From NCBI GenBank assembly GCA_011800805.1, contig MPNW01000090.1, positions 1-64,000 of the forward strand: a DNA stretch of 64,000 nt, read 5' to 3'. Of this stretch, positions 1 through 11,827 are shown one piece after another. The stretch comes from Hirudo medicinalis. Taxonomy: Eukaryota; Annelida; Clitellata; Hirudinida; Hirudinidae. Within the stretch, counting starts at the first letter, position 1; every line of letters starts with the position of its first letter. A program made the translations under genes and the position numbers. Under the pieces are notes generated by a model. It worked only from the letters and a program-made list of their open reading frames with translations. It did no database searches and was not told the DNA's origin.

Positions 1-3000
1 ACCACTCACCAACTTGACCTTGGAGTTGGCTCAATTCCTGCGTGAGTGTCTCCTCCATGTTGTTTCGTTCCTGTTGCTCAGCTTCCAACCTGGATCTGAG
101 AAAGGAGATCTCGCTCTTGAGAACTTCCGTGTTGTGATCCAATGTCACTTTGCAGGTTATCAGTTCTTCACGATATTTCAATAGTATGTGTTGCATCTCC
201 TGAAGCAGACATTTTAAGCTGTTATTTCATGAAAAGTATTTGTGAACATGTGTTCTACAAATTTCATATTGAAATGCAAAAACTCAAATCATTTGATAGT
301 GATTAACATTGCATATATACTCATAAATGAGTAGTATAAGCTGATTTCTTTTGGTCAAAATTTGTAAACTGACATCCAAGTTGTTTGGAAAGTTGATGAT
401 TTCTTCTTGCATTTCCTGTGCCTTCTTGGCATGCTTGTCCACCAAACTATCATTTTCATCTTGGAGCCTTGCCAGCTTTAAATTTAACTAATTTGTACCT
501 CTTAAGGTTTTTTATTTGGTGGATCTTTTTCATTAAGAAATACAAATGAATAATAATACTTAGCAACAACCTCTTTCTGAATGTCTTCTCTATCAGCTGA
601 CAATTGTTTCTGATTAAAAGTTATGCAAAATAAATATTTTTGAATATGTTAAACTTCCTTAATGACATTTCAAAGCTCAAATTCAAAAGCACCAACCAAA
701 TAATCATAAAGCTCCAACTTTCCTCTTTCGAAATGGTCCTTAAAAGATTTCATAAACTTTTCTGACTCTGTCAGCTTACTCTGAAGTGTCTGGATCTGGA
801 AAATGATAAAACATGATAATGTCAATGGCACACCTTTGCATTTATCCGATCTTTTGAGTGCCTCATATATCCAAGCAGAATGTGAAGGATGTGATAATCA
901 ATCTACACCATTTATATAGCACCCTCGATGCAGGCTGCGTTGCGGACAAGACACATTACAACTGTTGNTTTATCCGATCTTTTGAGTGCCTCATATATCC
1001 AAGCAGAATGTGAAGGATGTGATAATCAATCTACACCATTTATATAGCACCCTCGATGCAGGCTGCGTTGCGGACAAGACACATTACAACTGTTGCTGTT
1101 ACCGCAGCATGCAGGATCACAACCCATTTGGCCAACATGCACTTTATTAAGATGCATGATGAAAGTAACGTAATTGTGCAATACAAATTCATTTTTAAAC
1201 TCCTAAAAGCTAATTAACCCACCTGAATTTCAGAATTCTCGACCACAGTGTGAAGATTAGTTTCCAGTTCTTTGACATAAGCCTCTTGGTTAGTCAGAGC
1301 TCTCCTCTCAGCATCCAGCTGTTTGATCATAGTCTGCACTTGAGCCTGGAACTTCTTCTCCAACTCATGACTTGCCTGAACTTTCTCTTGCATGGCCTGA
1401 CATGAGCTGCATGGCTTGGTCAATTTGTCTCTAGCAGCATTAACCTACAGAATGTTAGTTTAATTAAATTTAAGAGAGTAGTAAGTTTTTAAAATTACAT
1501 TAAATTAAATTGTGAATATTGGGATAATTTCTGCAATATTATTTATTATTACCTCAATCTGTAACTTCTGCCACTCTGAATCACTGACAACTCTTTTCCC
1601 AGAAGAAGAATCTCGTTTTGAGGGAGGAGAAGACAAAAGACTTTGACTGACTTCATTTCTGTCTGTCAAACAAAAACACAACAATAAAATAAGCCAAGAA
1701 AACTTTTAAAAATTTAAAACAGTACTAATATTTTAGATTTAGATTGGACTTATGCTTTAAAGAGCTGTCTGTAAAAGTCCTTAAGAGTTGGTACCTGCAG
1801 AGTCAATATTAGGTACTTGCTCTGATGACTTAATATGAAGATCATTGGCATGGTTATTCACAGGGGACTTAACATCTTTTGTGTCCATTGCAGATACTGA
1901 GGAATGAGAAGGCTCAACATCCTCAGATGAATTCTTATTGACCAGATGCTCTTCCTGTGAAACACCAGGCTCCATATCAGGAAACAAATTCTCAGCTATA
2001 TCCATCATGCTGCTCGAATTTGAAAGAATCTGAGAAATAAAAATTACTGAAAGTGATGCTAATTATAACATAACAATAACAACAACCTCTAACAATGAAA
2101 CTATTTACAGCAACAGAAAAAATTTTTAATTGATTCAAATTCAAATGTAGGACTCGGATACCTCCAAAGAGCTGACGGAACGTCTGAGTGCATCCCCTAA
2201 AGAAGACGCAAAAATAAAGTGAAGAACCGATTAAATTACAAAAAAAAACTCAAAACAATAAAAGCTAATAAGATGCTAATCATAATTCCCAAAGAGCTAT
2301 TTAATTGGACAACAAACAACCTTCTTTCTTCCTTTTCTGATGGACTGCAGTCTCTCGTTCGATCAACTCCTTCAACTCGCCCACTCGTTTTTCTTGCTTC
2401 TCTCTTTCACAGTCTTCTTTCTTCATGTCTGAAAAGCCCTTAATTGTTTAGTTTTTAATAATTACCCTCATAAATATCGGCTCAAATATTTGACCTTCTG
2501 AATAATAACAACGAACTTGTCGTAAAAGTAAAAGCACAACAACACTGCTTTCAACACCATCCTCACACCAATAAAACGAAACTCACTGAAAACGGCTTCC
2601 ACCTGCTCGCTGTTCAGAACGGACTCGAGCCTCCTGATGTCCATCACCAACAAATTCTGAGACTCAAGGAATTGCTCATTTGCCATTTCCCAGGTCCTTT
2701 TGAGGTCTTCATGCTCCAACTTTTCCTGCTCCAGGAGCTTTATTACTGAAGGTGTAATGCCAGATCCATCAAATTTAAATACAATGAAAGCAATTTTGAA
2801 TAATAACAACATTTATTAATGATTAATCATATGTTTTGAGGGATTTATCGCTTGAATTAGTAAGCCAGAAGTTGTAAAAAAATCAACCAATAAACAAGCT
2901 TAAACAAATCCTCAAACAATGTACTCAAAAGTCATGATACATATTACGATATGTTAACAAATGATAGCACACTTTTGACGAATTGTTATTGCAGTGTATA

Positions 3001-5325
3001 ATACCTCATAAATGAAATAAAGCCATTATTTTACAATAACAATCCTGTTGCTTCTCACCATTTTGAAGATTCGAAATGAGCTTGAGGTTGTCATTCCTGA
3101 GTACGTCTTTTTGAGTATTGAGCACTTTGACATACATCTCAAGGTCGGTCCTTGATGCTTTCTCTGTTTGCAGACTCTGGTTCAGCTCCTTAGTCTATAT
3201 TCAATGAAAATAGAATTAACTAATAATGTCAATATTTGGTATTCAATTAAGCATTTAACTTAATTAAAATTCTAGTCGAGAATTTAACAACGAAGCACAA
3301 AATGTCTGAAGCGTCTCATAACGAACTGCTAACCTCTCCCAAAACAGTCAAATCAGAAAGATCCATCGAAACATTGGAATCCTAATGAATTCAGAAATAA
3401 GAAACCTCCACCAACATTTTAAAAAAGTGAATCAAAATACAAACTTTAAAACACCTGTCATAGCTCAGTATGCATCAGAAAAGCAATTATCAATTAGTGA
3501 TTTCAATGAATAAGCAGTTTAGAATTCTAACATGCTTGCAACAACTACACTCCACGATGACTGAGCAATAAAATTGTACAATTGAATAACAATACTAGAA
3601 GAATAATGCAAATTGGGATGATGCAATCATTTTAAATAAATAAATGAATAACAAAAGATGTACACGATTGAGAGCCTCTGCAATCTGTTTGTTCCTCATG
3701 TGCAACTCCTTCTTAAGTTGTGATATTTCATCCTCCAGTGGAGTCACCACTGACTTCAAAAGTTCAACATCCTCTTGAGCCTGAGAATAATAATAATAAT
3801 AACCACAACAATGATAACTCCCAACTAGTTAATTCAATTGTTTAATAATAGCTGAGGTCAATTTATGATAAGCTTTAATTAGTTAGGGATCAGAAATTCG
3901 GTCGTTGAAGGTTGGTCAACTGAAAAGGCGATTATTTTCAATTTGGAACATGTCAAATATTTTATTAATCTGCCAGCAATTAACTGACATCCAAAAGAAT
4001 CACAATGAGTCCAATAATGCCAGCTTATTGTAAACAATGTCATGGAGCATCACCTTTTTCATACTATTCTCCAGATTCTCAGGCTCCTCTTTTCTAACAA
4101 GTGCCACTTTTTTCTGCAGAGTTTTTGCCAAAGAGGTGAGGGTGCTCTCTCTTTGCAGAAAAATGGAAATGAATCAAAATACAAATTAAATATTTACATT
4201 TTTTGATTAATTAGAGTTATTTTAAATGAAAACTTAAACAAAATTTAAAAGTTAAATATCAGAAATGAAAGAAATTTCTAACTTTTCTTGGGTAATTTTC
4301 AGCTTCATCTCCTGAAGTTCTGCTTGAAGCTTTTCGTTATCTTTAAGCCAATCCTCCCTTTCAGATTCAAACTTAGCCATTGCACTCTGATATGCTTGAC
4401 TAATGGATTCTTTAGATAATATTTAGATACTTAACATAATTGTAAGTTATTTTCTTATGTCAACTCAAAACAAGTACTGAATTTTGCAATGATTACATTG
4501 AAGATGAACTTCAGTACAGATTACAAATCATGAATATAAAACCTTGACAACCTGTGGGTTTAAAGCAGTAAGTTCTATTCATTTGATGTTACTAAACACA
4601 TTTACAAGAATACTGCTTTTTTACTTTAAAAAAATCCAAGTCAAGTTATACAGACCTTTAAGAATGTGCTGGAAAGAAGCAGATTCCTCCTGAAACTTCT
4701 GCTGAATCCTTGTAATCTCATCATCTTTGTTTACTTCCAGGATTGCTGATTCAGTTTTTATTTCATCAATTTTTTCACTAAATTTTTTTATTTCCTCTTT
4801 CAGTTTGGCATTTTCATCTTCCAAATTTTTGCAACATGTTTTCATATTTGAGAGCTCCTCTAAAAAAAACAAATAAACTGCAGATTTTGAAGTTTTGAGT
4901 TTCCAGTTTCAGCAAAAGGATTTAATTCAGAAAAAATATTTTCATCATGCTTGTGCCCTTGCCATACATCATTGACACAACAAAAAATATAATATACCTT
5001 AATTGGATTAATGCAGGTATTTCCATAGGTTATTACAATAAAAATAACACATACAAATATATTAACAGGTATTCTTTAGGTTAAGTCACCTTCTTTTTGT
5101 TTAAAAAGTTCTATAAATCTTGCTCTTTGGTGACCAAATTCGTTTTCGTTCTCCATTTTTTCACGCACTAAAGTTTGCTCTCGTTCTCGTAAACTTTCAA
5201 GCTCTTGATTAAAGCCACAATTTTCTAAAATTCAGATCCACTATGTAATAAGCGCTAAATGATGGTTGCAAATATTAGCAATTTAACCATAAATACTAAC
5301 GTTTTGTTAAGTCCTCTTCAGCCAT
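1..5325 (-). CDS. RABEP1: Rabaptin (Rab5 effector), 3' end beyond window
   Basis: Rabaptins are cytosolic coiled-coil effectors that bind Rab5 and Rabex-5 on early endosomes. Exons in transcript order: 5301-5325 (ATG at 5325), 5090-5224, 4656-4859, 4283-4409, 4054-4150, 3664-3780, 3334-3381, 3059-3194, 2587-2745, 2321-2428, 2162-2196, 1795-2029, 1553-1662, 1223-1444, 697-795, 571-609, 374-475, 10-199. All phases agree and give 729 residues. Family hallmarks seen: RTDLEMYV and LNTQK (about residues 260-280), FLESQ (about 318), the CSSC pair at residues 524-527 matching the vertebrate CxxC, and KYREE followed by LKSEISFL in the last exon. Human rabaptin-5 has 862 residues, so about 130 C-terminal residues, including the Rab5-binding end, lie left of base 10. 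The assignment is firm; the 25-base first exon is inferred from a matching phase-1 donor (GTTAGT). Confidence 0.9.
841..1095. repeat. 127-bp perfect direct repeat around one N (likely assembly artefact)
   Basis: Bases 841-967 and 969-1095 are identical and are separated by the only N in the window (968). It lies in the rabaptin intron between exons 1223-1444 and 697-795. An unsequenced junction flanked by identical ends is what an unmerged contig overlap looks like, so the repeat is probably not real DNA. Confidence 0.85.
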
Positions 5326-6917
5326 TAGAATTTAAGTTTATCTTACGAACATCATGCAGAACGCACAATCGTCGAAAAATATTTGTTTTTATTTGGATAG
5401 ATTTTCCAAGTGGCATCACATGGAACACTTGCAAAAAATAAATTTAAAAATTGAAATTTATTTTAATTTTAAGGCCTGGCATTAAATTTGTTACAATATC
5501 TACCTGGTTTTATAGTGACTGCATTTATCTACATTATCTACATAGAATTATGTATGAAGTTACTGATTTTCTCGTGTCTTTAATTATTTTCATTTTATTT
5601 TTGTACAAAAAACTCGGGGAAATTCTGATTCTGATTCGGGAGATCTTTGCCGATATCGCACTTTTGAAGCAGCGCGACTTCTTCAGATCGTTGGCGACAT
5701 TGTCGTTCAGTTTTAGGAAATCCTCCAATCTTTATTAGCGAGGACATGTGAAACCTTCGCCAATCTTTTATCTAACACATTGTTCATATAGTGCAATTAA
5801 ATTTGTATAGTACGAACAACCCAATAACATTGACTTTTGGCTTCCATAAAGCTATTCCTTCAACACTTCTTTGGTAAACTCGATCAAGATATTCCGCTGT
5901 AGATGTAGATTTGTCATTTTCAGAATAGCCGACAGAAATATATTACAAGCATATGGAAAAGGTTGCGATTTCCGGAGTGGTATATTATAAATCCTCTAAC
6001 AAGCTGCAATATGTCACCGATAAACACTTGTGAATAATCACTTGTCATGAAACCAGAAAGGAGGACTGGCATAGGGGCATCTACTAACCAAAGAAACTTT
6101 TTTTTGCTTATAGGGGAGAAGAACAGGACTGGCGCAGAGGCTTGTGGGTTTCCACCACTGCGCTGCATCGGGACCTCCACCTGATAAATCCTGAACTGGC
6201 TGGACGATAATATTTTGGATCGTTTTGATTTTTGCCTTTTTAGAGGAGGAATATAATGCTAGAAGTTAATCAAGATGGAATATTACAGGGATTTTGATTA
6301 AGTCATTCACTGATTGTTTCACTGCTTAGTTAACTGGGAGTAAAACTTCTTGGCATCCTCTTGAGAAAGTTTATTTTGATGGTAACCTGCATTTCCGCTG
6401 ACATATACGGATGAAATTCTGGAGGGAAATTTAATAGTTTCTGCATTCTGGCAGGTTACCTATCCAGAGGGGTAACCATGAAATGCTATGAATTAGCTTC
6501 GCGGCTTCGTTGTGTTGGCTTCAAGGAGGAATTCACGTAGAAGTTAACAAATATATTTTGGGGAAAAACCTTTTTAGCACTTCTAACATAAATATGTCAT
6601 TAATCTCCCAGTTGCTTCAAGATTTCAACAACATTCAACTTAACTGTAAAAATCATCCAAGAATTCTTATCATTCATTCTCTAGATATCACAACTTTTAC
6701 ATCTCGATATTTTGCTAAGATGTAGTGATATCTAAATTTTTTGGCACGGGAGTTTCGTCTGAATTCAAAAATTTTGACTATTGTTCCCGACTTCCCCTAT
6801 GATATTTTACCTGTTTCTAGATAAGATTAGAAAGTACAATCTAACAGTGACCATCCTATCATTTGAAACTTTCTATTTAGATTCAAGCTTGGTCTAAATA
6901 GTCGAGAATTTTCAGGA
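5326..6917. other. Intergenic, rabaptin / EGF gene A (divergent)
   Basis: About 1.6 kb between the start codons of two divergent genes. It must hold both promoters. I see no convincing coding exon; the short open frames here lack splice sites or homology. No repeat family was recognised. Confidence 0.5.
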
Positions 6918-9900
6918 ATGAAGCTTATATTTTACTTATGGATTCTTTGCTGTCTTCTAGGTTGGTTTAGTGCTTGAATATGAATGTGAAAGGTCTGTAA
7001 TGGACGTGACTTTGTAGGACACTCACAATGCCAGACTTCAAAAGCGACATCGAAGCCAACAAGTGAGACACAATCAAAAATAAATAAATAAAGTCATTAA
7101 TAGTTGATGGTTAAATACGATTACTTGTCTTAAAGTAGCTATCATTCTCATAAGCCATCCTGAGGTCTTTATTATACACTTTTAAACGTTCGTCTTAGCC
7201 GACCTTTAGAAACTGACCGGGGACTTCGACACTTTTCTCAACCCTGTATAATCAGGAATGAAGTTTATTCATTGAAGAATTATTCAATCTTTAAGGCTTA
7301 ATATTACTCTCCTGAGAGGTTTATTTAAAACACCTACGTGTTTCTTCATACAAGATTCAAGATTCTAGTTCCTTTTCTGTCGCCTCGGCCAATTCTGTCC
7401 TATTTCTACCATTAACAGTATCCAAAAAATCCAAAACTTCTTTGGAATTTGAACCCCGAACATTTTAAATATTTTCGAACAGAAGTGGCGGTATCCAAAA
7501 TGACTGCAAATGCATTTGCATTTTACCTACCAACTAATCGCGGAAAATGAATTTTATTCCTATACCCAATATGATAATTGTTGATACATTGTTAAAAAAT
7601 TGATTAAAGAAATTTTACCCATTTACATTCACAAAAACAAAACAAAATCTTTAAAAGTTCCAGGCATCTACCATCCATGTCGGAACAAACCATGCCAGAA
7701 TGGAGCCAAATGTATTGAAATTGGAAATTGTACCAAGGAATATCGCTGCGTCTGTCCTCATGGTATTACAGGACGACATTGCGAGATAAAGGGTAAGTAT
7801 TAAAAAAGGTGGTCCTTTTAAACGTGTTTAACTCTGCAAGTTTGGATTACAATTTCAGTGAATACGCTCATCCTCAACATTACTGCAAAAGAAAGTCTAA
7901 GTTCTGTTTACATTGATGGAGTTGAATTTCAAGGTCTCGAAAATGCTCACGACTGGAGAAAGGTAAGCTCCGTAAAAGTTCCTGTTACCAGTAGACTGAT
8001 TGCAATCATTGGGGTGAACATCCACGACAAATGTGCAGGTATGAATGGTTATAATCTGCAACAATAATAAATTAATATTAAAAATAAATTAATCTGAAGT
8101 TGAAATTAAACTTAAGTCACAATGGTTGGACTTTTCAAAAAAGTTAAGCTTAATGATAACAGATTTATTGGCAGTAACCTGGCGCAACAAATTCCATCCC
8201 ATCTTTAAATTTGAATCTTGAAATATCCTTTAATACAAACGATGAGTGTTTCTCAGACGAAGCCTAATGAGGTCATGAATATCGCTAGTCAGATGAAAAC
8301 ATCTCACAGTTGTAGCCTTGACGAAATCGATCCGATCCTTGTTAGTGTCTCAATTCCTTGTATAGCTCAGGTATTGTCAGACCTAATTAATTATTCCTTG
8401 TCATCGGGTACGTTCCTCGAACAGTTGAAATCTGCCAAAGTAATTCCAATCCACTAGTCTGATAATATACATGTGATCTCAAACTGCCTCAATCTTAAAT
8501 TACTATTCGAAGTATTCGAAGAATTCACCATGATTTCTGATGACCAATTCGGATTCGAAAAGGTCACTCAACTGCTGTGGCACTGATACACATACACACC
8601 AAAATTGTTAAAATAAATTGATCAAAACAAAATTTCCAAAGATATATTCCTGGACTTGGAAAAGGCGTTCGACACCATTAATCATGCCATACTTTATTAA
8701 TATTAATGCCATATTAATGACTTGTGCCACGCTTCAGAGTTCTTCGATTTCATTTTATATGCTGCTGACACTAATTTGATCTATTCGGGTGATAATCTGC
8801 AAACTTTGAATACAAATATTAATATTAATTTGAGCATCCTGATTGATTTGAGCATCTGATTGGTTCCGTTAAAATAAACTTTTTCCAAATTTAAAAAGAC
8901 CAATTATGTCTTATTTCTCTATAGAACTGAACCCATACTCTTTGAGGTTTCGCTATATTTACATGGTGTTATTATTAATCGTGTTCCAAAATGTAATTTC
9001 TTAGTTGTTTGGCTAGCTGAACATGCGAATTAGTCTGATCATATTAATTATGTCTTATCCGAAATTGCAAAAAATAACGGAATCTTATTTGAGATTCGAT
9101 TTTTATTCACAAAAGGATTGCACTTTTGTTATATACTATATCATGTTATATTGTGCACTTATTTATCATATTGTAATATTGTATGGACATCAAATTATAC
9201 TTCAAAGGTTAAAACCTCTTCACATATCACAGAAAAGGTCTATTCGTATTCTCTTTAATATTCCTCCCCTCGTCATACTCCAAGCCATCCTTTTATGAAA
9301 ACTCTATTTTAAATATTTACCAATTAAATGATTTTATGACTGCCATCTTCATGTTCATGTGTTTGTACTTCTGATTGGTTCCTTTTTGTGACATTCGGCT
9401 TCGAATTATTTCATTGCACAGGCAGCCCATCAGCGGGAGTACATCCCTCTGGGCTGTCCTTTTGTAAAAAATTGTAGCGATGTAATGACTACGGAATATT
9501 AAATAAATTGTTCAATAAAACTTTAAAAAAAAGTAACACATTTAAACATAGAATACCTTTCAAATAAATACTATTTTGTTTTTAAAATAATTTAGTTGAA
9601 TCGATAACCGTTCATCTCTCATCTCCCGTTTTTAATACATTGCATATTATGTCAATAAAGTCTCTCCATAACTTTATTTATGAACAACAGACATATTCAT
9701 CTAGCATCGTTTTCCATTCTCAGGTATCATGCTATCAGAAACCCACGACTACGTCATATCCGGTCTAGTGAATTGGAAGTGCAATATCGATGCCACTCAT
9801 GGATGGGCTAACCTCACCTACAACGATTCCAGTTGGCCTGTGGCGCATATCGTCGGGAAAAACGGTGCCGTTCCAGAATGTCCTGATATGTTGGAAGTGA

Positions 9901-11421
9901 AAGGCATCCATAAGGAAGCCAAGTGGATTTGGACTTCTCACAACGTTCAACAGGATTTGGTTGTCTACTGCAGGGGATACATAGGTGAATTCTAAAAAAA
10001 TGACTAAATTGCTAATATAATTTATATTTGTTTAACAAATGCGTTAATGTGAAGAAAATATTAGAAAACGGTTATAAGTTTTAAAATAATTTGTAAATTA
10101 CTTCAGATGTCTGCAAGACAAAGCCTTGTCAAAATGGAGGAACATGCCATAAGAGTGGTCCAAAGTTGTGCTCTTGCATTCCAGGCTTCGTTGGTCAATT
10201 TTGTCAACAAGGTCTTATCAATGTTAATGGATTTATTTTTCTATTATATTCTCTCCATTTGATATACTTTTTTCACTTTCCTTGTTTCAGTCGATGGGAC
10301 GATCTTAAGCATTATAGCCAATGAGAAAATCAGTGAATTGTACATTGACGGAGCTCGTAGATCCTTGACTGTTACTCCTGCTGATAAAGTTTACAAGTTT
10401 CCAATCGACCCAACCGCCAGGCAGATCGCTGTCATGGCATCTGATGTTCATAATCCTTCCACAAGTAGACAATGCTTTGGACTCTTGGCATCGTCAACGG
10501 GCCCAATCAGTATGCTCACCTCCAACGTCATGTAAGTACACTTCACGGAAACCATGAGGACGTCTCATAATTTCAGGATTACTTACTAAATAAAAATTGG
10601 ATTGTGGGGAAATGTTGGTATTTGAATACTGATGTATTAGCTAAGTTTAGTCTGTATAGTTTATAGACTATATTTATAGTTTAACTATTCATAAATGCTA
10701 AAAAAAAGTAATCAAAATAGTAATAAATTACTTACAGCTGAGAAAATTAATACATTTGCTATAATAATTATCTATTTATTTTTAATAAGTTATTAGTGTA
10801 TTCAATTAAACAAGGTGGAAGTGCACATCCACTCCGTCAACTGGTTGGCACCAGGTCGCATTTGATGACTCAAAATGGCCGCGACCTGAATCATTTCAAT
10901 TCAACAATCAGTCGCGCTGCCCTGAAAAGAAACCAGTGACGGGGATTTCAAAAGAAGCTCGTTGGATTTGGACGCCATCACCATCATCGCCACCCCAATG
11001 GGACTTGATGGCTTTCTGTCGTGGCTACACAAGTATTGAGAATAACCAGCTGACTAACAACTATTTTGTTAAATCCTACTAAAACATTAATATGAAGATT
11101 TCATATTTTATAATTTATTCTTTGAGAATTATTTTCAATTACTAAATTTTTATTATTTAAAATAGATCTGTGCCACAAAGGCGTAAGAATATGTCAAAAC
11201 GGAGGTTCATGCAGTTCTGGAACGGCTGCTGTTTGCACTTGCACGAAAGTATTCACTGGAAAATTCTGTGAATTAGGTCAGTCAATAAACACGAAGCTAT
11301 AATATGCCAGTTAATGTTAATCACTTCACAATGATTTCATAAATAAATGAATTTCTTTTTAAATTTTTATTTAGAAATTGGTGTCGATGTGCCTGGACCA
11401 GAAGGTGTATGTCCATCTTAA
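6918..11421 (+). CDS. Secreted EGF / jelly-roll module protein A
   Basis: Predicted secreted glycoprotein of 444 residues, function unknown. Exons: 6918-6960, 7664-7792, 7859-8038, 9724-9984, 10107-10211, 10291-10531, 10815-11032, 11166-11276, 11375-11421. Nearly all junctions are phase 1, as usual for shuffled extracellular modules. Order: signal peptide ([14 protein letters not shown]), EGF, module 1 (exons 3-4), EGF, module 2 (exons 6-7), EGF, and a short tail with VDVPGPEG. The module begins with a LYIDG-like strand, passes a WKC motif and a GW..DDS.W motif, and ends AKWIWT...YCRGY. This resembles galactose-binding-like jelly rolls in sugar-binding proteins, but that fold is inference. 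The start ATG at 6918 was chosen because it opens a signal peptide with the correct phase-1 donor. Gene B, converging on it 406 bp downstream, is a paralogue. Confidence 0.75.
8150..9535 (+). mobile_element. Degenerate non-LTR retrotransposon (LINE), family 1
   Basis: This fills the third intron of EGF gene A. Broken reverse-transcriptase reading frames are visible: a segment ending KSAKVIPIH (to about 8457), a [12 protein letters not shown] palm-type segment around 8650-8690, and a C-terminal thumb-like frame at 9023-9298 with several stops between them. The last 170 bases (9367-9535) recur at 29656-29820. The element is clearly dead. The RT hallmark F.DL.KAFDTI.H is typical of jockey/CR1/RTE-like LINEs; I cannot fix the clade. 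Confidence 0.75.
9421..9458 (+). other. 3'-end stem-loop of LINE family 1
   Basis: CAGCCC (9423-9428) pairs with GGGCTG (9451-9456), and an inner GGGA (9435-9438) pairs with TCCC (9444-9447). A related hairpin sits in the second copy near 29711-29745. Such 3' stem-loops are the template-recognition signal in some LINEs; the role here is inferred. Confidence 0.6.
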
Positions 11422-11827
11422 AAATGAACAAATTCGAGACCAGCTATCTCATCAATTAAATATTTATTAAATAAATATTATTAAGTTACTATTAAGTTCA
11501 TATTTTATGCGTTATTTCTACAAGCATTTGGTTGGTCCGATCGAGATTCAGAATAAATATCCTTGCAACATGGTTTGAAAATTTGAGAACACTCCATCAT
11601 TCATTCGGCGTTTAATCCTTCCTTGATTGCAAATCAGATTACAAATAAAATGACACTTGACAAATTTATGAATTTATTCAAAATTTTATTAAAAGTTTAA
11701 ACTCCAAATTTAATTAGAGATTAAACACATTAAACGAATCGAAAACTCAAAAATATCAGTAACGGCAAAAATTGGAATCAAGAAAGGTGAATATTCATTG
11801 TTGATCCGAGCAAGATGTTTTCGAAGA
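11422..11827. other. Shared 3' region of convergent EGF genes A and B
   Basis: The two stop codons are 406 bp apart. A canonical AATAAA lies at 11470-11475 on the plus strand, 49 bp after gene A's stop. No other gene is visible. Confidence 0.6.

Noticed and set aside
5534..5746. Candidate first exon for rabaptin
   Set aside because: No donor gives the phase needed to join 5090-5224; the short exon 5301-5325 joins exactly.
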